From Eudorina sp. 2006-703-Eu-15 (Eukaryota; Chlorophyta; Chlorophyceae; Chlamydomonadales; Volvocaceae), in NCBI GenBank assembly GCA_003117195.1, contig BDSI01000004.1, positions 1,793,290-1,857,289 of the forward strand: a DNA stretch of 64,000 nucleotides, read 5' to 3'. The notes under the pieces were generated by a model. The model had not been told where the DNA came from. It ran no database searches and saw nothing but the letters and a program-made list of their open reading frames with translations. A program made the position numbers and the translations under genes. Positions 37,601 to 51,400 of the stretch are shown in pieces (position 1 is the stretch's first letter; each line of letters starts with the position of its first letter).

Positions 37601-40600
37601 AAGCCGGTCGAACATTGGGTTCAAAACTACGGGTTGGCAGCGACCGAAACCGCTCCCGAGCGTTAGGTAGGCGGGTGCCCAGATGAGACACACGTGGGGC
37701 TGAAATGTTCGTGGTGGGATGCATGGCTCTGGGCACGGGACCAGCAGGCCGGATTGCGGGCAGAACGTTTAGGTGCGGACACGGGATGGTTGAAGCCCCA
37801 TTGTCCGGAACGGATCCCGTTGTCTCTCGTGGGCTATCAAGTCCTCGCCGCTGTCGGGTTTGGCACTGCGGTCCGCAGAACGCCTGCCGGAGCCGCGCTA
37901 CGACGCCGCCAGCCTGCCCTTCAAGCCGTGGAGCCTTCAGGAGATGCTCACCGCCGACCAGGTCGACCTTGAGCAGTTCTTGACGCATATATACCGGGCG
38001 ATCGCCAGCGCGGCGCCGCTGAAGGTAATCGACACCGTGCTTGTCAGTGAGGATGGACATAAGTCGTGGGACATCGATGGTCCGGGTTCACGCACGACAC
38101 AAGGTTTGGCGAAGGGGACACATGCGCGCACCATGACGTTCTTGCGCGATGGAGGAAGTGGTGAGCGGACGCATTGTGCCCTGGTTTGGTGTACTGCGCA
38201 GGATAAGGTGAACGTCCTCAGCTATTTCGAGACGTTGTGTGTGGACACCAACGCAGCTAACATCCTCATCAATAGCTCGCTGACCATCCTATTCATCCGG
38301 ATGCTCCGCAATGCGCGCGCGCCGACGCTGCGCATTCGGCTGGCGAGCGTGCTGGGTGAGTCCGTGAAGATCGTCGCCATATCGTTCCACGTGCGGTCTT
38401 CGGCGGGTCGACTGGCATTTGCGGGGGCCGATTACGAGACTACACAGCAGCGAACATCGTTCCCCATCGCTTTGCAGGCCTGATGGTTCGGCACGCGACC
38501 TTCATTTCGGAGGAGCTCGCCAATACGGGCGTCATTGATGTTCTCAGCGAAGCGCTGAAGGTGAGCCGCGCGGCTCCGGACGGTGCAAACGCACGAGCAG
38601 CAGTAGTTCCCCGGGAGCATCTCATCCTCGCTGCTCTCGGTACCACTGTTGCGGGTTTCTTCTGGTTGTATGCATCGGGCTATAGCCTATCGTGCTGTAT
38701 GGCGTAACTTGGCCGCGAAGGGAGGTATAGTGTGGTGTCTGAAGGATAAATGGGCATGGTTTGCGTTCCCTGTGTGCAGGACAAGAACGAGCGCGTCCGC
38801 CGGCGCGTAATTGCGACGCTTGGCGAGCTGCTCTTCTACATAGCCACACAGCAGCAGGATAACGCGGCGGCAGCGGCAGGGAATGGTGCTGCGGCGCTGG
38901 CGGACCCGGCGGTGGTTTGGGGCATCTCGAGTAACACTTACACGCAGGTTGGAACGGCAGGCGGGGTTGCGTGTCTGGTAGTGCGATGTTTCTTACACTT
39001 CTGCCTCGATCATGTGGGCTCATCGCGAACGTTACCAGTATGCTGACGTGGCCATGGGGATGTGTGCACGAGGACGCGTCTTTTCTTCAGTCGTGGCAGT
39101 CGTCTGGGTGACGACACGCGTCGAGGTCCCACGGGTGCACACCGAAGTATTTCTGCCTGCACTGTCTGTAGGTCACTCGCCTCCTGAAGGACAAAGATGA
39201 TGAGGTGGCGGCGCACTACGCCGTTAAGACCGTGGAGAACATCTGCAGCCAGGGCGGCGAGTGGGCACAGCGGTTCGCAACGCAGGATGTGGTGCTCAAC
39301 TTGGTGCAGTTGATCAACAACTCGGGGAAAGGCGAGCAGCTGCGCGCGACGGCGGCGTCCACGCTGGCGCGGCTGTTGCGGTGAGCGTGAGAGTGCGGGT
39401 GCGCGCGTCTCCTCGAGTGCAGGCCTCCGGGAGGATTTCCGATACGGTGGAGGCTTTAGGTCTGTCTGTGGTGTAACCAAAATCTTGCTCATCACGCCGC
39501 GGGCACGCCTGCTGGTCAGATAATTGCACACTGACCAATCTTGCCCTGTTGATTCCATTGCCGCTTTGAACTGCAGGCATAGCCCTATCCTGGTAGCGCA
39601 CACGATCGATAAGTACGGGATTCGGCTCTTCGTGGGATGGCTGCTGGATGGCACGGTCTCGGCATCGGCGTCTGGCGGCGGAGGCGCTGGTGGCACCACT
39701 GGGAACGGCGGCGCGGGTGGTGCGAGCAGCAAGGTGCAGACCGCTGCGCTGAATCTGCTCAACCTGACCCTGGCGCAGCCGGACCTCTCCACGCGGGCCC
39801 GCGCGTCGCTGGCGGAAGAGCGCAGCTTGCTGCCGGGGCTGATAGCACTCATGGATCACTCTTTGCCATTGATTCGGGCCAAGGCAGTGGCAACCGTGAT
39901 GCTGCTGAGCAGGTAAGGGGTGCGGGTGTCGCCGGCGGTCCCAATGTGGTGCAAGAGCCTCTTGTCCTACTGTGGTTATTTATGTCAGCTTTGTTGGGGT
40001 GTCACACGCTGGCATTGGTGATGCTGTGCAGCGCCGCGAAAGCTCTGGTACTGGTGTATCCTAGAACCGTATGGTAAGCGGTTGGGCATTTCGGTATTAG
40101 TTACACGTGACCCCGGCCAACCCCGTCACCCAGGCTCTCGCCGCGTTGGCTCCTGGAGGCCTGCAAAGCCAAGCTGGTACCGACGGTGGAGCGACTCATC
40201 CGCGACAAGGACGAGTACCTGGGCCGCGCGTTGGCAGCGCTGCGGGTGGAGACGGCACGTCTGGTTCCGGCCATCGCCACCTCGATCTCCGACGAGCTCG
40301 GCGGGCGCGGCAGCGGCAGTGCCGCCGCCAGCCGCCGCAACACCATGGGCGCGCTGGTGACGGCGACGGGCGCAGGCGCGCGGCCACAGCCAGCCAAGTC
40401 CGCCCTGGCGCTGTTCCCGGTGCTGCTGCATCTGGTGACGAGTCCGCACTTCCGGTCAGCGGTTGTGTCGGGTCAGCTGGTGGCGGACCTGGCGACCTGG
40501 CTGACGATCACGGCCGGGCCAGCAGCAGGGGGCGCTATCGGAGGCGGTGCGGGCGGCAGCCTGGTGGCGTCGTCCGGGTCGTCAGGGGCGGCTTTACTTG

Positions 40601-42436
40601 CCGACTTCAAGACGACGCTCATGCATGTGCTGGAGGTAAGTGGTGATCCTGCGCTGCTTTCAGCAAGCGGAAATTCACTGTCCGTACCGTCTCTATGAGC
40701 CACTCGGCGGGTAACGCCTGCTTGGTGGGTGCCTACAAATCCAAACCGTCCTCCGATACCTCCCACAGGCGTTGTGTCAGCAAGGCGAGCTGGTGCTGCA
40801 GCACTACACCGCTGTCCTCAACACGTTGCTGCCGGCCCTGTGTGGTGTCGTCAGTGCGGAGGCTGAAGGCGGCGATACCCGGTTTTTCTGCCTGCGGATG
40901 GTCAGCGACGTGCTGCAGACGCTGCTGCTGGACGAGGAGCTCTACGGCAGTGCACAGCAGCGGACGGAGGGTACAGGCGGCGTCGCAGCAACCCAGATCG
41001 ACCGGGTGCTGCGCTCTCACATCCTTCCGCTGGTGCCGCGGTTGCTTCGGGACGAGGATCCCATGCCGCTGTATGCGCTGAAGGTGTGGACGTGCGGCTG
41101 ACTTGTTCGCTGCGGGTGCGGCACATCACGTGGAGCGCGGCGGCACTGGACGTGATCTGGGTCGCCATCGCACATATAGCAGTAGTTGGGGTCGATGGCG
41201 GGATCTCCCTGGAGACGTGACATGTTTGCTAATGCTCCCTCACTGCTGCAGCTGCTGGGCGGTCTGCTGGAGATCAACCTGGCCTACGTGGCGGATGTGG
41301 AGGCGATGGGGCTCGCGGCGCAGTTCTTCGAGTTCTTGTCTCTCGAGCACTCGAACAACAACGTGCATAACATTCGGTTGTGCCGGCAGATTATTGCGGC
41401 TGGCACGCTGCCCGTGTCGAAGCTGCTGGAGCTGCAGGTCGCGGACAAGGTAAAAGCCTTCTCTTTGCTTGCGTGCTTTGTTCATGCTGCAGCACGAACG
41501 CGCAGAATACAGACTTGGGCCATTCGTGATGCGGCCGCCGGGCCGGGAGGTGGTGTCGTCGCGATATGAAAACCGGATTTGCCTCTGTATGCTTCGAACA
41601 GGTGGCTGCTGTCCTGGAGTATGCGTCGAACAACGCGGTGGAACCGTTCCTCGAACCCGTTTTGGAGCTGGTCAACACCATCCTGCAGCGCGACGCACTC
41701 GAGGTAGGAACAATACCGTTGTGCTGCTTGCATTGCACCAGAGTTGGGCCACCAAACGGAGGCCTGATGCCGAATGGCATGGCAGGGCATGCACATGTTG
41801 ACTACAACAGGCGCCGCAACGGCTTGTTTGTGTATCCCCCGTTGCCATCACGCCGTGCTGCAGGTGTCGCAAGGCCGCTCCGACGGGTCCATGGCTGCAG
41901 TGTTCCTGGAGCAAGCTGGCGTGCTCTTAGACAACTGCGCGCACCCGGACGTGCCCGTGTGCAGCTCCGCAGCCAGCGCCACGTCTAGTCTGGTGGCGTT
42001 GTTCCCGCAACAGTGCGCGCCGTGGCTGCTGGCGCCCGAGAACGCATCCGCACTGGCCACCATGCTTGCAGGGCAGCACTTGCAGCAGGGCGCAGGGCAA
42101 CAGGCGGTGCCGCCATCGCTGCAGCAGCCGTTGCTGGAGGCGCTTGCGACCGCGCTCGAGGTACGGTGGCCTGAATACCGTAATTGTCGCCGTGTTCATG
42201 CGCACAGAAGTTTGCATGATCAATGTCTCGACGTTCATATCATGTGTACGTGCAAGTGATCACTTCTGCTGATCTGCTGATCTCCTGGTGTGCAGGTCGC
42301 TGGCGCTGCTACCGCATCTTCTGAGCTAGCGCAGCTGTATGACGTGGTACGGCAATCCACGGCGAGCTCGCAGGATTCCAATGTGCGCGGCGTAGCACAA
42401 GAGGTGGTCTCGGCGCTCGGAGCGCTGCTGCATTAG
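34625..42436 (+). CDS. ULK4: ULK4 / RUNKEL-type protein kinase with ARM-like repeats, 1410 aa, complete
   Basis: Twenty-one exons: 34625-34638, 34709-34832, 34915-34967, 35056-35341, 35477-35669, 35951-36024, 36133-36276, 36499-36700, 37060-37551, 37879-38024, 38202-38355, 38478-38560, 38780-38947, 39172-39380, 39577-39912, 40134-40635, 40769-41083, 41252-41449, 41602-41703, 41864-42160 and 42296-42436. They total 4233 nt in frame. The N-terminal kinase domain (to about residue 260) starts HIYEKIGHGKHSTVYKGRKK and has the ATP-binding Lys33 (YAIKSVDK), the catalytic Asp121 (IIYCDLKPSN) and MAPELF. The DFG motif is GFG (Gly139, KLGGFGLSR). Conserved ULK4 landmarks follow: LEELIWHPSDTAVKPIV, DKNERVRRRVIATLGELLFY and AVKTVENICSQGGEW, then armadillo/HEAT-like helices to the end. 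A Gly/Ser/Ala-rich insert at about residues 365-470 and shorter ones in the repeats lengthen it relative to plant RUNKEL (about 1320 aa). ULK4 relatives act on microtubules: cilia/flagella with FUSED in protists and animals, phragmoplast in plants. A flagellar or cytokinetic role is inferred. Confidence 0.94.
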
Positions 42437-45407
42437 AAGCGCGTGCGCGCGCGTGGGGTGCGGGTCGGGTCGGATCCAAGTACACGAAACGCGGAAACGG
42501 GGCGAAGCGCGAGCCCTGGAGTCGGGTGATGTGCTTCTAGGGTTTGGCCGGTTGGAGGGGCTGGAAAGTCGGCCCCGGTTTGTTCAATCCTTAGGCGTGC
42601 GACTCGATCAGGGCCGTGCGGCCGGCAGAAGTGAATGGTTGCGGATGCACAGGGCCGCAGCGCCTTGGGTCGTGATGGACACATGTCCAATAACATGGTA
42701 GCGGTCTCGTGAGGCCCCAGGGAACATGGCGTCTTGTTGGCCACGTCTCCTTGGTAGGTGCAAGCGCAGAATGGAAAGGCGCATTATCGCGGTGCTGTCA
42801 GGCGGGGCAGCTGCAGCATTTCTGGCCGAGGCCGGCTCGCTGCTGTGTCAGAGGCCATTAACTTTGGAACATTACGATCTGGCTCGTGTGGTGTGAAGGC
42901 CAACTCCTCCATTTGACGCCGAGGCGCTCACTCATATCGAATTACGCGGCGGAGTCCTCGCCCATTGACTCTGTGGTGCGATTGGCGATTGCTGCAATCC
43001 AAGGCAGGTGTGCCGTGCGTGAAGCTCAGTCGCCGTCAGTGTTTCGGGTACGGTTTGGCAACCTTCTCGCTGTCTGGATTGGCAGTATGGAACACACACC
43101 GCTCCAGACATCAGTGCTACAGCAAGCGAACCCAGCGCAGCATATGGGGTGCTGAGGCATGATGTGGTAGGCCATGTCTGGGTTTCCGGGGAACCGTGCA
43201 CCATGCACCCCGGCAGAGCGCTGCAGTCCCGGCGAGTTACTCTCAACGGCGCCAGTACATGGTGTACATCGCAAAACGGAAACCACGTCCCGAAAGGCGG
43301 CTGACGTCGACACATCCGCGCGGCAAACCCGCCCGGCGAACAGCGTCCAAACACTCCAAACAACGCAATACACAGCAACTATTTGCCATCATACTTAAGC
43401 AACGCACCAACGTCCCACTCATTATTTTTACTACGCCGTCTCCATCCAGCGTGCAATAACACAAGGCAAATCGGCAGCAACCGTTTCCCCATATGCTTCA
43501 ATTGGTGCAGATGAGGGGTGACCATGACTTCCATGGAACTACCACCACGGTGTGCTCGCGCGCGCGCATGTCAGCATTACCCTCCCGCCATCACTGTCCC
43601 ATCTAGTCAAAGTGCATCGCGCGGTGACCATAATTGAATTAAAGCAATATGTATGCGGTTGGAGAGTGTTCACAGACAGCGTGGCCCGGAAGCCTCAAAC
43701 CGAGGCCAGACGGCGTCGATGCTGCAAACCCATGGTCACGGTCATATGGTGCTCTTTTCAGCTTTCAGCACAGGCCCAGGCCCACAATTCGAACGTGCAC
43801 ATCCTTTTCATTGCCAGCTCCATGTGTGCGCATGTGGGTCCCCAGGGCCTGCGCCACATGCCGTCCAGCGCCCTGCCGACGCCCTCCCTCCCGCCCGCCC
43901 TCCCTCCCTTCGCCACCCTTACCTACTTGGCCGAAAGGCAAGCTCCGGCACTTGCGCAGCCAATGCGGGGTTGGGATTGCTCGGGGCAGTACTCAAGTAC
44001 GTCTCGGCAGACCGACAGCACACATGCTGACGTGTCCCGTCATGAGTCGAGTGCACCACACCGAAAGGCCCTCCCGGGGTCCCCCATCAACCAAGCCAAC
44101 ACCCAGCCGCCGCCAGATCCACAGCCAACTGCCAAGTATACGGTAAGCCGCAAGCCCACGGCAGCAAACAACCATCACCTCAACGCAACGCAACCTTACC
44201 GCGGCAGACCCTCTTGCGCAAACGAGCATTCGTGTTCCAATCCTCCACAGCCAAGAGCCAACGCCATGTATAAAGATGCGACAGCAACATACAACGTCCG
44301 AGGCCACACCACCAGTATCCCGCCGCTCTCGACTCCAAGCAGAGACGTCCGCAGTCCCACCGCTTGGATGATGTACGAGACAACGCGGCGACAGTCAGGG
44401 TTGGGATTTCGGCACTTGAGCACACATGGCTTGAGCACTTGATCTATTTCTCTCCAGTCCCATGTGGGGTTGTCGGTATGTGGGTAAACGCATACGGGTT
44501 GGCTGATCACGCCGTCAGATGCCGCAGTGCACGAGACACACGCGTACAATTGGTTTTCTTTTCAAGACAGACGAATCGGTGTACAAGGGGCGGGCGACCT
44601 ACAAAGCGCACACGCGCGCAATCGGGCAGTACACAGTAACGTTCTTGGCAATCACACAAACGTGGCTATCGCGCAGCCAGCATGGCGCCGTGGGGTGGCC
44701 CCCTCTCCCGCCAGATGTGCGGCGCACCGCGGACCCTGCCGCCAGCCCCAGGCCCGAAGGAGACCCCATTCAGTTTACTGTGCAGCAGGCAGCCCCTGCT
44801 TTCCCCCAGTCTTCCGTTTCCACACCAAGTGTCCCAAGTGCCTGACCATCTCTTCGATGCACCAGGAATGGGCGCCTACGCCGCGCGCAGTCGGAACATC
44901 CGTGCTCGAGGCCCACCACTTGCCAACCGGGGGGGTTGCCACCACGTCCCGGTTGCTGAGCTGAACCCAGCGCGCGGCCGCCCGGAGGCCGCAGCCCACC
45001 CACCGATCAACGCCAATCGCAAGGCGACCAAGTTCGACGTCGCGGCTTGCACCAGCCATGCCATGCAGCCCTTCTACGACAACGGGGATACGGGAATACG
45101 GGAAGGCCCGAGCGCCCCGAGGACGGCAGCGGCGGGCACTCAGGCCCAAACTAAACCCACAGTGGCTGCTGCCCCTGAAGCCGCCCGAGAGGCGCCCCGC
45201 TCCCGTGACTGCTGCTGTCGTCCGCACTCCACCAGTGAGGCCCCCAGGACCTTCTCGCTGTCCGGCAGCAGCGCCCGACGTCCGGCGCGAACTGCGTCCC
45301 TCCGCCTCCCCGCGCCACACCTTATACCGCAGCACACCGCGCGTCGCGTGCCGCGTCCCGCCAGCCAAATCCTCATCATCATTATCATCCTCATCATCGT
45401 CATCTCG
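42437..45407. other. 3-kb interval between convergent genes, no supported gene
   Basis: The ULK4 stop and the cyclase stop face each other across this stretch, so both 3' UTRs lie here. Open frames exist, but the longest ones start with GTG or are antisense to the last cyclase exon. I saw no splice-consistent chain, repeat array or RNA gene. Confidence 0.5.
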
Positions 45408-48400
45408 CTAGAGCTCCTCAGCGGGCGAGTCCGGCTGGAGCGGCGGCATTGCCCCCACCCCCACCCCCACCCCCACCCCCACCCCGAGGGGCTGCTCGGG
45501 AAAGGTCCGACTGGCTTGTGTGCGGCGGAGGGATAATCTTGAGGGCCCCGGAGGCGCGCTGGCTCGCTGGGTCATGACATCGTCCAGGGTCCAGCGCTGC
45601 GGAGGACGGTCGGGGGATGCCAAGGACATGACAGGCGGTATAGAGGGGCACAGGAGAAGAGACGGGGCAGGGTGGGTACAGTACGCGGAAGGCGGGCAGC
45701 GCAGGGCTGGGACACGCGGGCGTTGCGTACTCGGATAAGGAAAACCCGCTGCTGCGCTTGGCTGCAAGCGTAAACTAGGTATCAGTCATGGGTGAGGAGG
45801 GACGGTGCAGGCTGCGAGAGCCACGAGAGTGCTGTACGATGTGTCAGCAGCGGGGCATTTTCAACAGCAACGGTTGCTCCCACACAAGCACGGGAAGAAG
45901 CGCAGCGCAGGCGGGATCCCATGCCGTGGAAGGGTCATTCAACCCCACGCATCGCGACATCCGGTACGCAGGCACGACCGACGGTACGTACCGGTGACAG
46001 GGCGCTGGCCTGCTGGACGGACGACGCCCCCGCACCGACGCCTCCGACGTGAACCCCTCCACCGCTACCAGTGCCTCCTCCGGCACCGGCCGGGGCCCCG
46101 GCCCCCATCGACGACGAGGGCCCCGTCCGCCGGTGGCTTGGGTTGCGGCTGATGCCACCCGGCGGTCCTCCGGGCCCGCGGAAATCCCCCGGGCGCGCCG
46201 GACCTCCGCCACCGCCTCCGCCGCCGCCCAGCGCCGCCTCCGCCATCTCGATGACCGCCTGCAGGGACGCGACTCCGCCGACGCCCACCTGCACGCCGGC
46301 GGCGGCCGCGGCAGCGGCCCCGCGTCGCAGCGACGCCTGCGGAGTCTGTGTCTGGGAGGTGCTGCGGGAGGGGCTGACGGAGGAGCCCGGCACAGCGGAG
46401 GTCACGGTGCTGCCGCTGGCGTAACCCTGCGCCGTCGCCGGGATCGGCGACGACGACACTGCCGCCGCGGTCGCGGCCGCACCGGCCCTCAGACGACCCC
46501 CAGAGGCGACGCCGAACGGCGTCGTCGTCGTCGTCGGCTTCGCTGTCTCCAGGTCAGCCAGCTGGGAGCCCGGCTCCGAAACCAGCCCGCCGGCGTTCGG
46601 CGCGGCGAACCCGCCGTCCGGCCGCGACCGCCCCACGGACCGCAGCGCGTCGGTCGCCAGCCGCAAGCCCAGCCACACGCCCTTGGAGCTGGCGCGTCGG
46701 GGGGTCACCCTCAGGTGGTCCCTGACCTCCGTCCCCCAGGTGGACAGAGCGGCTGGCGCGAGCAGGATGCTGTCGTCGCCCGCCGCCGAGGTGCGGCCCT
46801 TCGGAGGCAGGCCCTGCACGGGCGACGCCGCCACGCCGGAGGGCGCGATCTCGCGGGAGAGGTGCCGCGGCGAAGCCGGCGCCGGCACCGGCGCGAAGCG
46901 GGAGGGACTGTGCGTGACGCCGGCGGTGCCGTCGACGCCGGCGCCGGCGGTGCCGGCGGTAAAGGACAGCCTCGGCGCGGCGGGCTGGAGTATCCCCGAG
47001 TGCTTGGGGGTCTCGCCTGGACCGATGGTGGAGCTGGAGCGGGCGGTGCCCGTGGCTGAGGAGTTCCTGCCGGAGCCGGTGAACTCCGCAACCGTGGGCA
47101 AGGCGCCGCCCGGCCCAAGGCCGCTGCCCACCAACAACAACATCGAGCCGTTGAAACCCGCTCGCGAGCCAGTTCCGGAATCGGGGCCGTTGTCACGATC
47201 CCCGTCGCTGTCAGCGGCGGCGGGGCCAGGCGGCCCGCCGGACTGCCTGACGGCGGCCTGCCGCTCCGCGAAGGCTACAGCCGCCGCGGCCACCGTGGCT
47301 GCGTACTGCTCGTGCTGCTGCGCCAGCTCCAGCGCAGCGCTGGGCGCCGGCGCCCGCCGCGGCGCCGCCGGGCCCTGGCCCGAACCCGGCCGAGTCGTCG
47401 GCACGGCCGCCGCGGCGGCGGCGACCGTGGCTGCGGGGGCCGCCGCCGCCGCCTCCACCGGCGCCTGCTGCAGCTGGTGCCGGTGCGGTGTCCAGCGGCT
47501 GTAATACAGCGGCTGCGCGTTGCCGGTGGTGCGCTCCTCCTCAATGGTTCCGGAGCGGAGCAGCATCGACGAGACGCCGTGCAAGGGCAGCGGAACCGAA
47601 TGGGAGTTCCGGAGCTCGCCCGGGTTCGAATCCCGCGCCAGTCGGGCCAGATTCGGCCCCAGCGCGCCGCCGTCAGACGCCCGCATTGGCACACCCGTCT
47701 GACCCAGTCGGTACACACCCGCTGCTGCCCCTGTCCCTGCGCCTGCGTCCGCAGCTGTCGCCGCCGCCGCCGCCGCCGCCGCCGCGGCAGTCCCACTGCC
47801 GCCTGTGACAGCAGCAGCCTGGGCCGCGCCGTCATTGCTGCTGCGGTAGTTCAGGCTGTTGGCCGCGTTGGCGGCGCCGCTGCCGCCGCTGGTGTTATTG
47901 GTATTGATGTTGCCATTGCCTTCGTGCGAGGCATGGAGGTGCAGCTTCCCGGCGACATGCGACAGCCGTCGCATGATGCTGACGCGGAGCTTGCTGCCCG
48001 ACTGCAGCGAGCCCCCCCTCCCCCCCGCGGGCGCCGCCAGCCCCGCGGACGACGCCGCCGCCGCCGCCGTGCTGCTGCTGCTCCCCCCATGGCTCCGAGT
48101 CAGCGGCGAGCTGGGCGCAATGACGCCGCGGCCGGCTGCCAGTGCGTCCACACCGTCGGCGCTTGTTGCGGCCGGCTGCGCCACCGACCGCCGCCAGCTG
48201 GCGACGGGCGACACCGCCGCCGCTGCCGGCTGTGGCAGCTGCAGCTGGGACGCCGACTGGCTGCCCGTTGGACGGCCGTCCGGGGCGACGCCGCTGTGCA
48301 GCTGCCGCTGCGACGGCCAGGAAGCCTGCCCTGTTGGGCCGGCGCCGGTTGGGCCAGCGCCCGGGGCGGCGGCGGCGGCGGCGGTGGGTATCCCGCTGGA

Positions 48401-51400
48401 GGCCGGCGACGCCGGGAGCAGCCCTCCGACGGCTGCCGGCACCGAGGTGGTGGTGGAGAGCTGCTGCGAGCCCTGGCTGGCCAGGCCCGTGTCCTGCTGT
48501 CCGTACCCGGATAACTCAAACCCATAGGTCTCAAAAGGGGTGCCGCCGGCGAAGAGGGTCGGCCGCGGTGACCCCGGCCCAGGCACGATGGGCGACGTGG
48601 CGACGGTGTTGGTGGTGTTCGTGTTTGTGTGCGCGCTGCTGCACAGCGGGCCGCTGTTGCCGCCCTCGGCCGTGTGCACCTGCGGCCGCATCGCGGCGCG
48701 GCTACTGGCCCGGAAGGACGTGAAGAACAGGTTGAGCCGGCTGGTGATGCTGCCGCGGCGCTGGCCACCCCCGCCGCTGCCTGCGGCGGCGTCCGCGAGC
48801 TGCGGCGCGGTCCCGCCGACTGCGGCCGAGGCAGCTGCCCCCGTCGAGGCCAACTCATGGACTGCGATGGACCGGGGCCGCAGCCCGGACGCGGGCCGGG
48901 AGGAGGAGGGCGGCGCGAGGAAGGACAGGCTGCCGGACATGCGGCGCCCACTGGCGCCCACGCTGCGGTCCAGGTCAGGGCCCGCAGCGCCGCCTCCAGG
49001 CGTCCCCAGGACAAACCCGACGCCGCCCGACTCCGGCCGCGTCAGGCCCGCCAGTCGGCTGCCCGGCCCCGGCTGGCCCGGCCCGACGCGGCTGCCGACC
49101 CGCTGCAACGACCTGTCGCCGGCGGCACTGCTGACCGCCAAGCAGCCCTGGCGGACCAGCCGCGATTCACCGCCTGCGTCGCCGATGCCGCCGCTGACTG
49201 TGACCTGGCCGCCGCCGCCGGCCCCCGACTCGAACGGGTACACGTCCAGGTCTTCGCGGCCGGCGTAGGAGCGGCTGCTGGAGGCGCGGATGTACGCGCG
49301 TCCGCCGCCGCTGCCCCGCGGGCCGGGGCTCATCACCGCCGCCGCGGCCGCGTTGTCGTCGGTGCCGTCATCCGAGGGCAGCACACCCAGCAGGTTGCGG
49401 GAGAGGACGCTGCTGCGCTGCTTCGCACTGATGAAGCGGCGCGGCTCCCGCCCCGAGGTTGTCCCCTCCAGGGAGGACTTCTCCCGCAGTAACGGCGGCC
49501 GGAACACGCCGCCGACGCCGCCGCCGACGCCCCAAGCCACTGTGTTGGCGGAGCCGCCGCTGGTACGCGGCGGCCCCGACGTGCCCATCGACGGCGCGGC
49601 GCTCAGCGTGGCGCCGGCGGCGGCGGCGATGTTGCCGCTGGTGCCCATGCTGCCGTACATCGAGGCGGCGCCCGTCAGCGAGACGGTCTCCTGCAGCATG
49701 GCGACGTAGGTGGCCTTGTTGGCCTGTACGGCATCCAGCTGGGGCTGCAGGCCCGGGAAGAGCTCCACGGTGCGCTGCCACAGGGGGATGACCTCCAGCT
49801 GCGTGTCGGAAGGGCGCGGCGGAGGAGGGGGCGACGAGAGGGCGACAACACAATATATGAGAAGACGAGGGACAGGGTTGGACGGGGCGGGAGGAGAGTG
49901 GGTGCGGGGGCGCGGGGCGGGCGTTGCGAGGGACGTGGTCAAGAGTGAGCGTTGGGGCGGAGTTGATGAGGCAAGGGAGGGCAAGGTGGGGCATGGTTAA
50001 GTGGGGTGACTAGACACTAGAGCCGCGGGCGCGTGTTGGGCCCCTGTCCTTCGTCAGCGCGCATTTGCTGTTGCTGCGCTGTTCCTTCTGTTGCTGCGCT
50101 TTTCCTTCTGTTGCTGCGCTTTTCCTTCTGTTGCTGCTGCTGCTCCTTCTGTTGCTGCGCTTTTCCTTCTGTTGCTGCTGCTGTTCCTTCTGTTGCTGCG
50201 CTGTTCCTTCTGTTGCTGCGCTTTTCCTTCTGTTGCTGCTGCTGTTCCTTCTGTTGCTGCGCTGTCCTTCTGTTGCTGCTGCTGTTGCTGCTCGTGCAGG
50301 TGCAGCGGCCACGAAACGTGAAAGCGCGAGAAATGGCACCCGCAGATGAGCCGCTGCGGGGCCGTGAAGCCCCCCCCCTTGTCTCGAGTGATCCGAATGG
50401 AGTGGGGGGTGGGGGGCGGGAGTGCAGATGCCGCCCCTCCGCCCCTCCCTCACCTCCCGCCCCTCCCTCACCTGCATCCGGGGTACCTCCAAGAGCAACT
50501 GGTTCTGTACGTCATCGACGGCGGTGTCCATGACGCCCTGCGGTCAGGAGGAACCCAGTGGCGCCAGGCGGGGGTAGCTGCTTGGCGGAGGCCAGAGGCT
50601 TGGGGCGCAAACTCATGTAAGGAACCAAGGATACACTTTCTGGACAAACGGGCCACCGCCCGTCCTCAATCGGCGACTAACTAAAAACTAACTAACTAAC
50701 TAACATGCGACCGGCGCCCCCCCCCGGGCGCCCCCGGTGAGCGCCCGCCTCACCAGCAGCACCGCGCTGCGGCGGCGCCCGGACACGTTGGCGGCGAGGC
50801 GCGTCGCCCAGTCCTTGACGTCGATGGCCCGGCACTGCAGCAGCGACAGCGCCGTGCCGGGGTCCTTGCAGTGCAGCAGCTCCGACCAGGCCTGCTCGCA
50901 AAGGGGGGGAGGGTGCCAGAGGTTATACAATGTTATACAAACAGCCAGGGGTGGTAATAAAAAGGAGGTGAAGGCCGCAGGCCAGGTAAGCCCTTCCACG
51001 AACATGTGGCGCCGTGTGGCCATATGCGAGGATGACCACCCATCGCTTCCCGACCTCCTGCGTCCCCCCCTTCCCCGCAATCAATCCGGCGGCCCGCCCA
51101 GCAACGCCCTCTGCCGTGTCCCTCCACGCCAAGTCGTGGGCGTCATGCGCACGCACGCACGCACCAGCAGCAGCAGGGCGCACACCGCCGTACGTGTCTC
51201 CGCGAGGCGCGTGGGGTCGCCGCTGGCCGCCTGGAGGTGACGCGGCGCCCGGAGGCGGTGGCGCAGGCGGAGGCGCACGTCAGAAGGAACACGTCAGAAG
51301 GAACTCACCTGTCAGGGCGCGCGTGCTTGCGAAAAGAAGCGAGTGGCGACGGCCGCCCAGGCCATTGCCAAATAATACGGGACCGATTGAATTCAATCGC

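Noticed and set aside
43552..44442. 296-codon plus-strand open frame downstream of ULK4
   Set aside because: It starts with GTG, has low-complexity composition and no homology I recognise; it lies in the 3' region of two convergent genes.
44682..45536. 284-codon plus-strand ATG frame
   Set aside because: It runs antisense through the last cyclase exon and its CCCCCA repeat; the composition is a GC-rich mirror frame.
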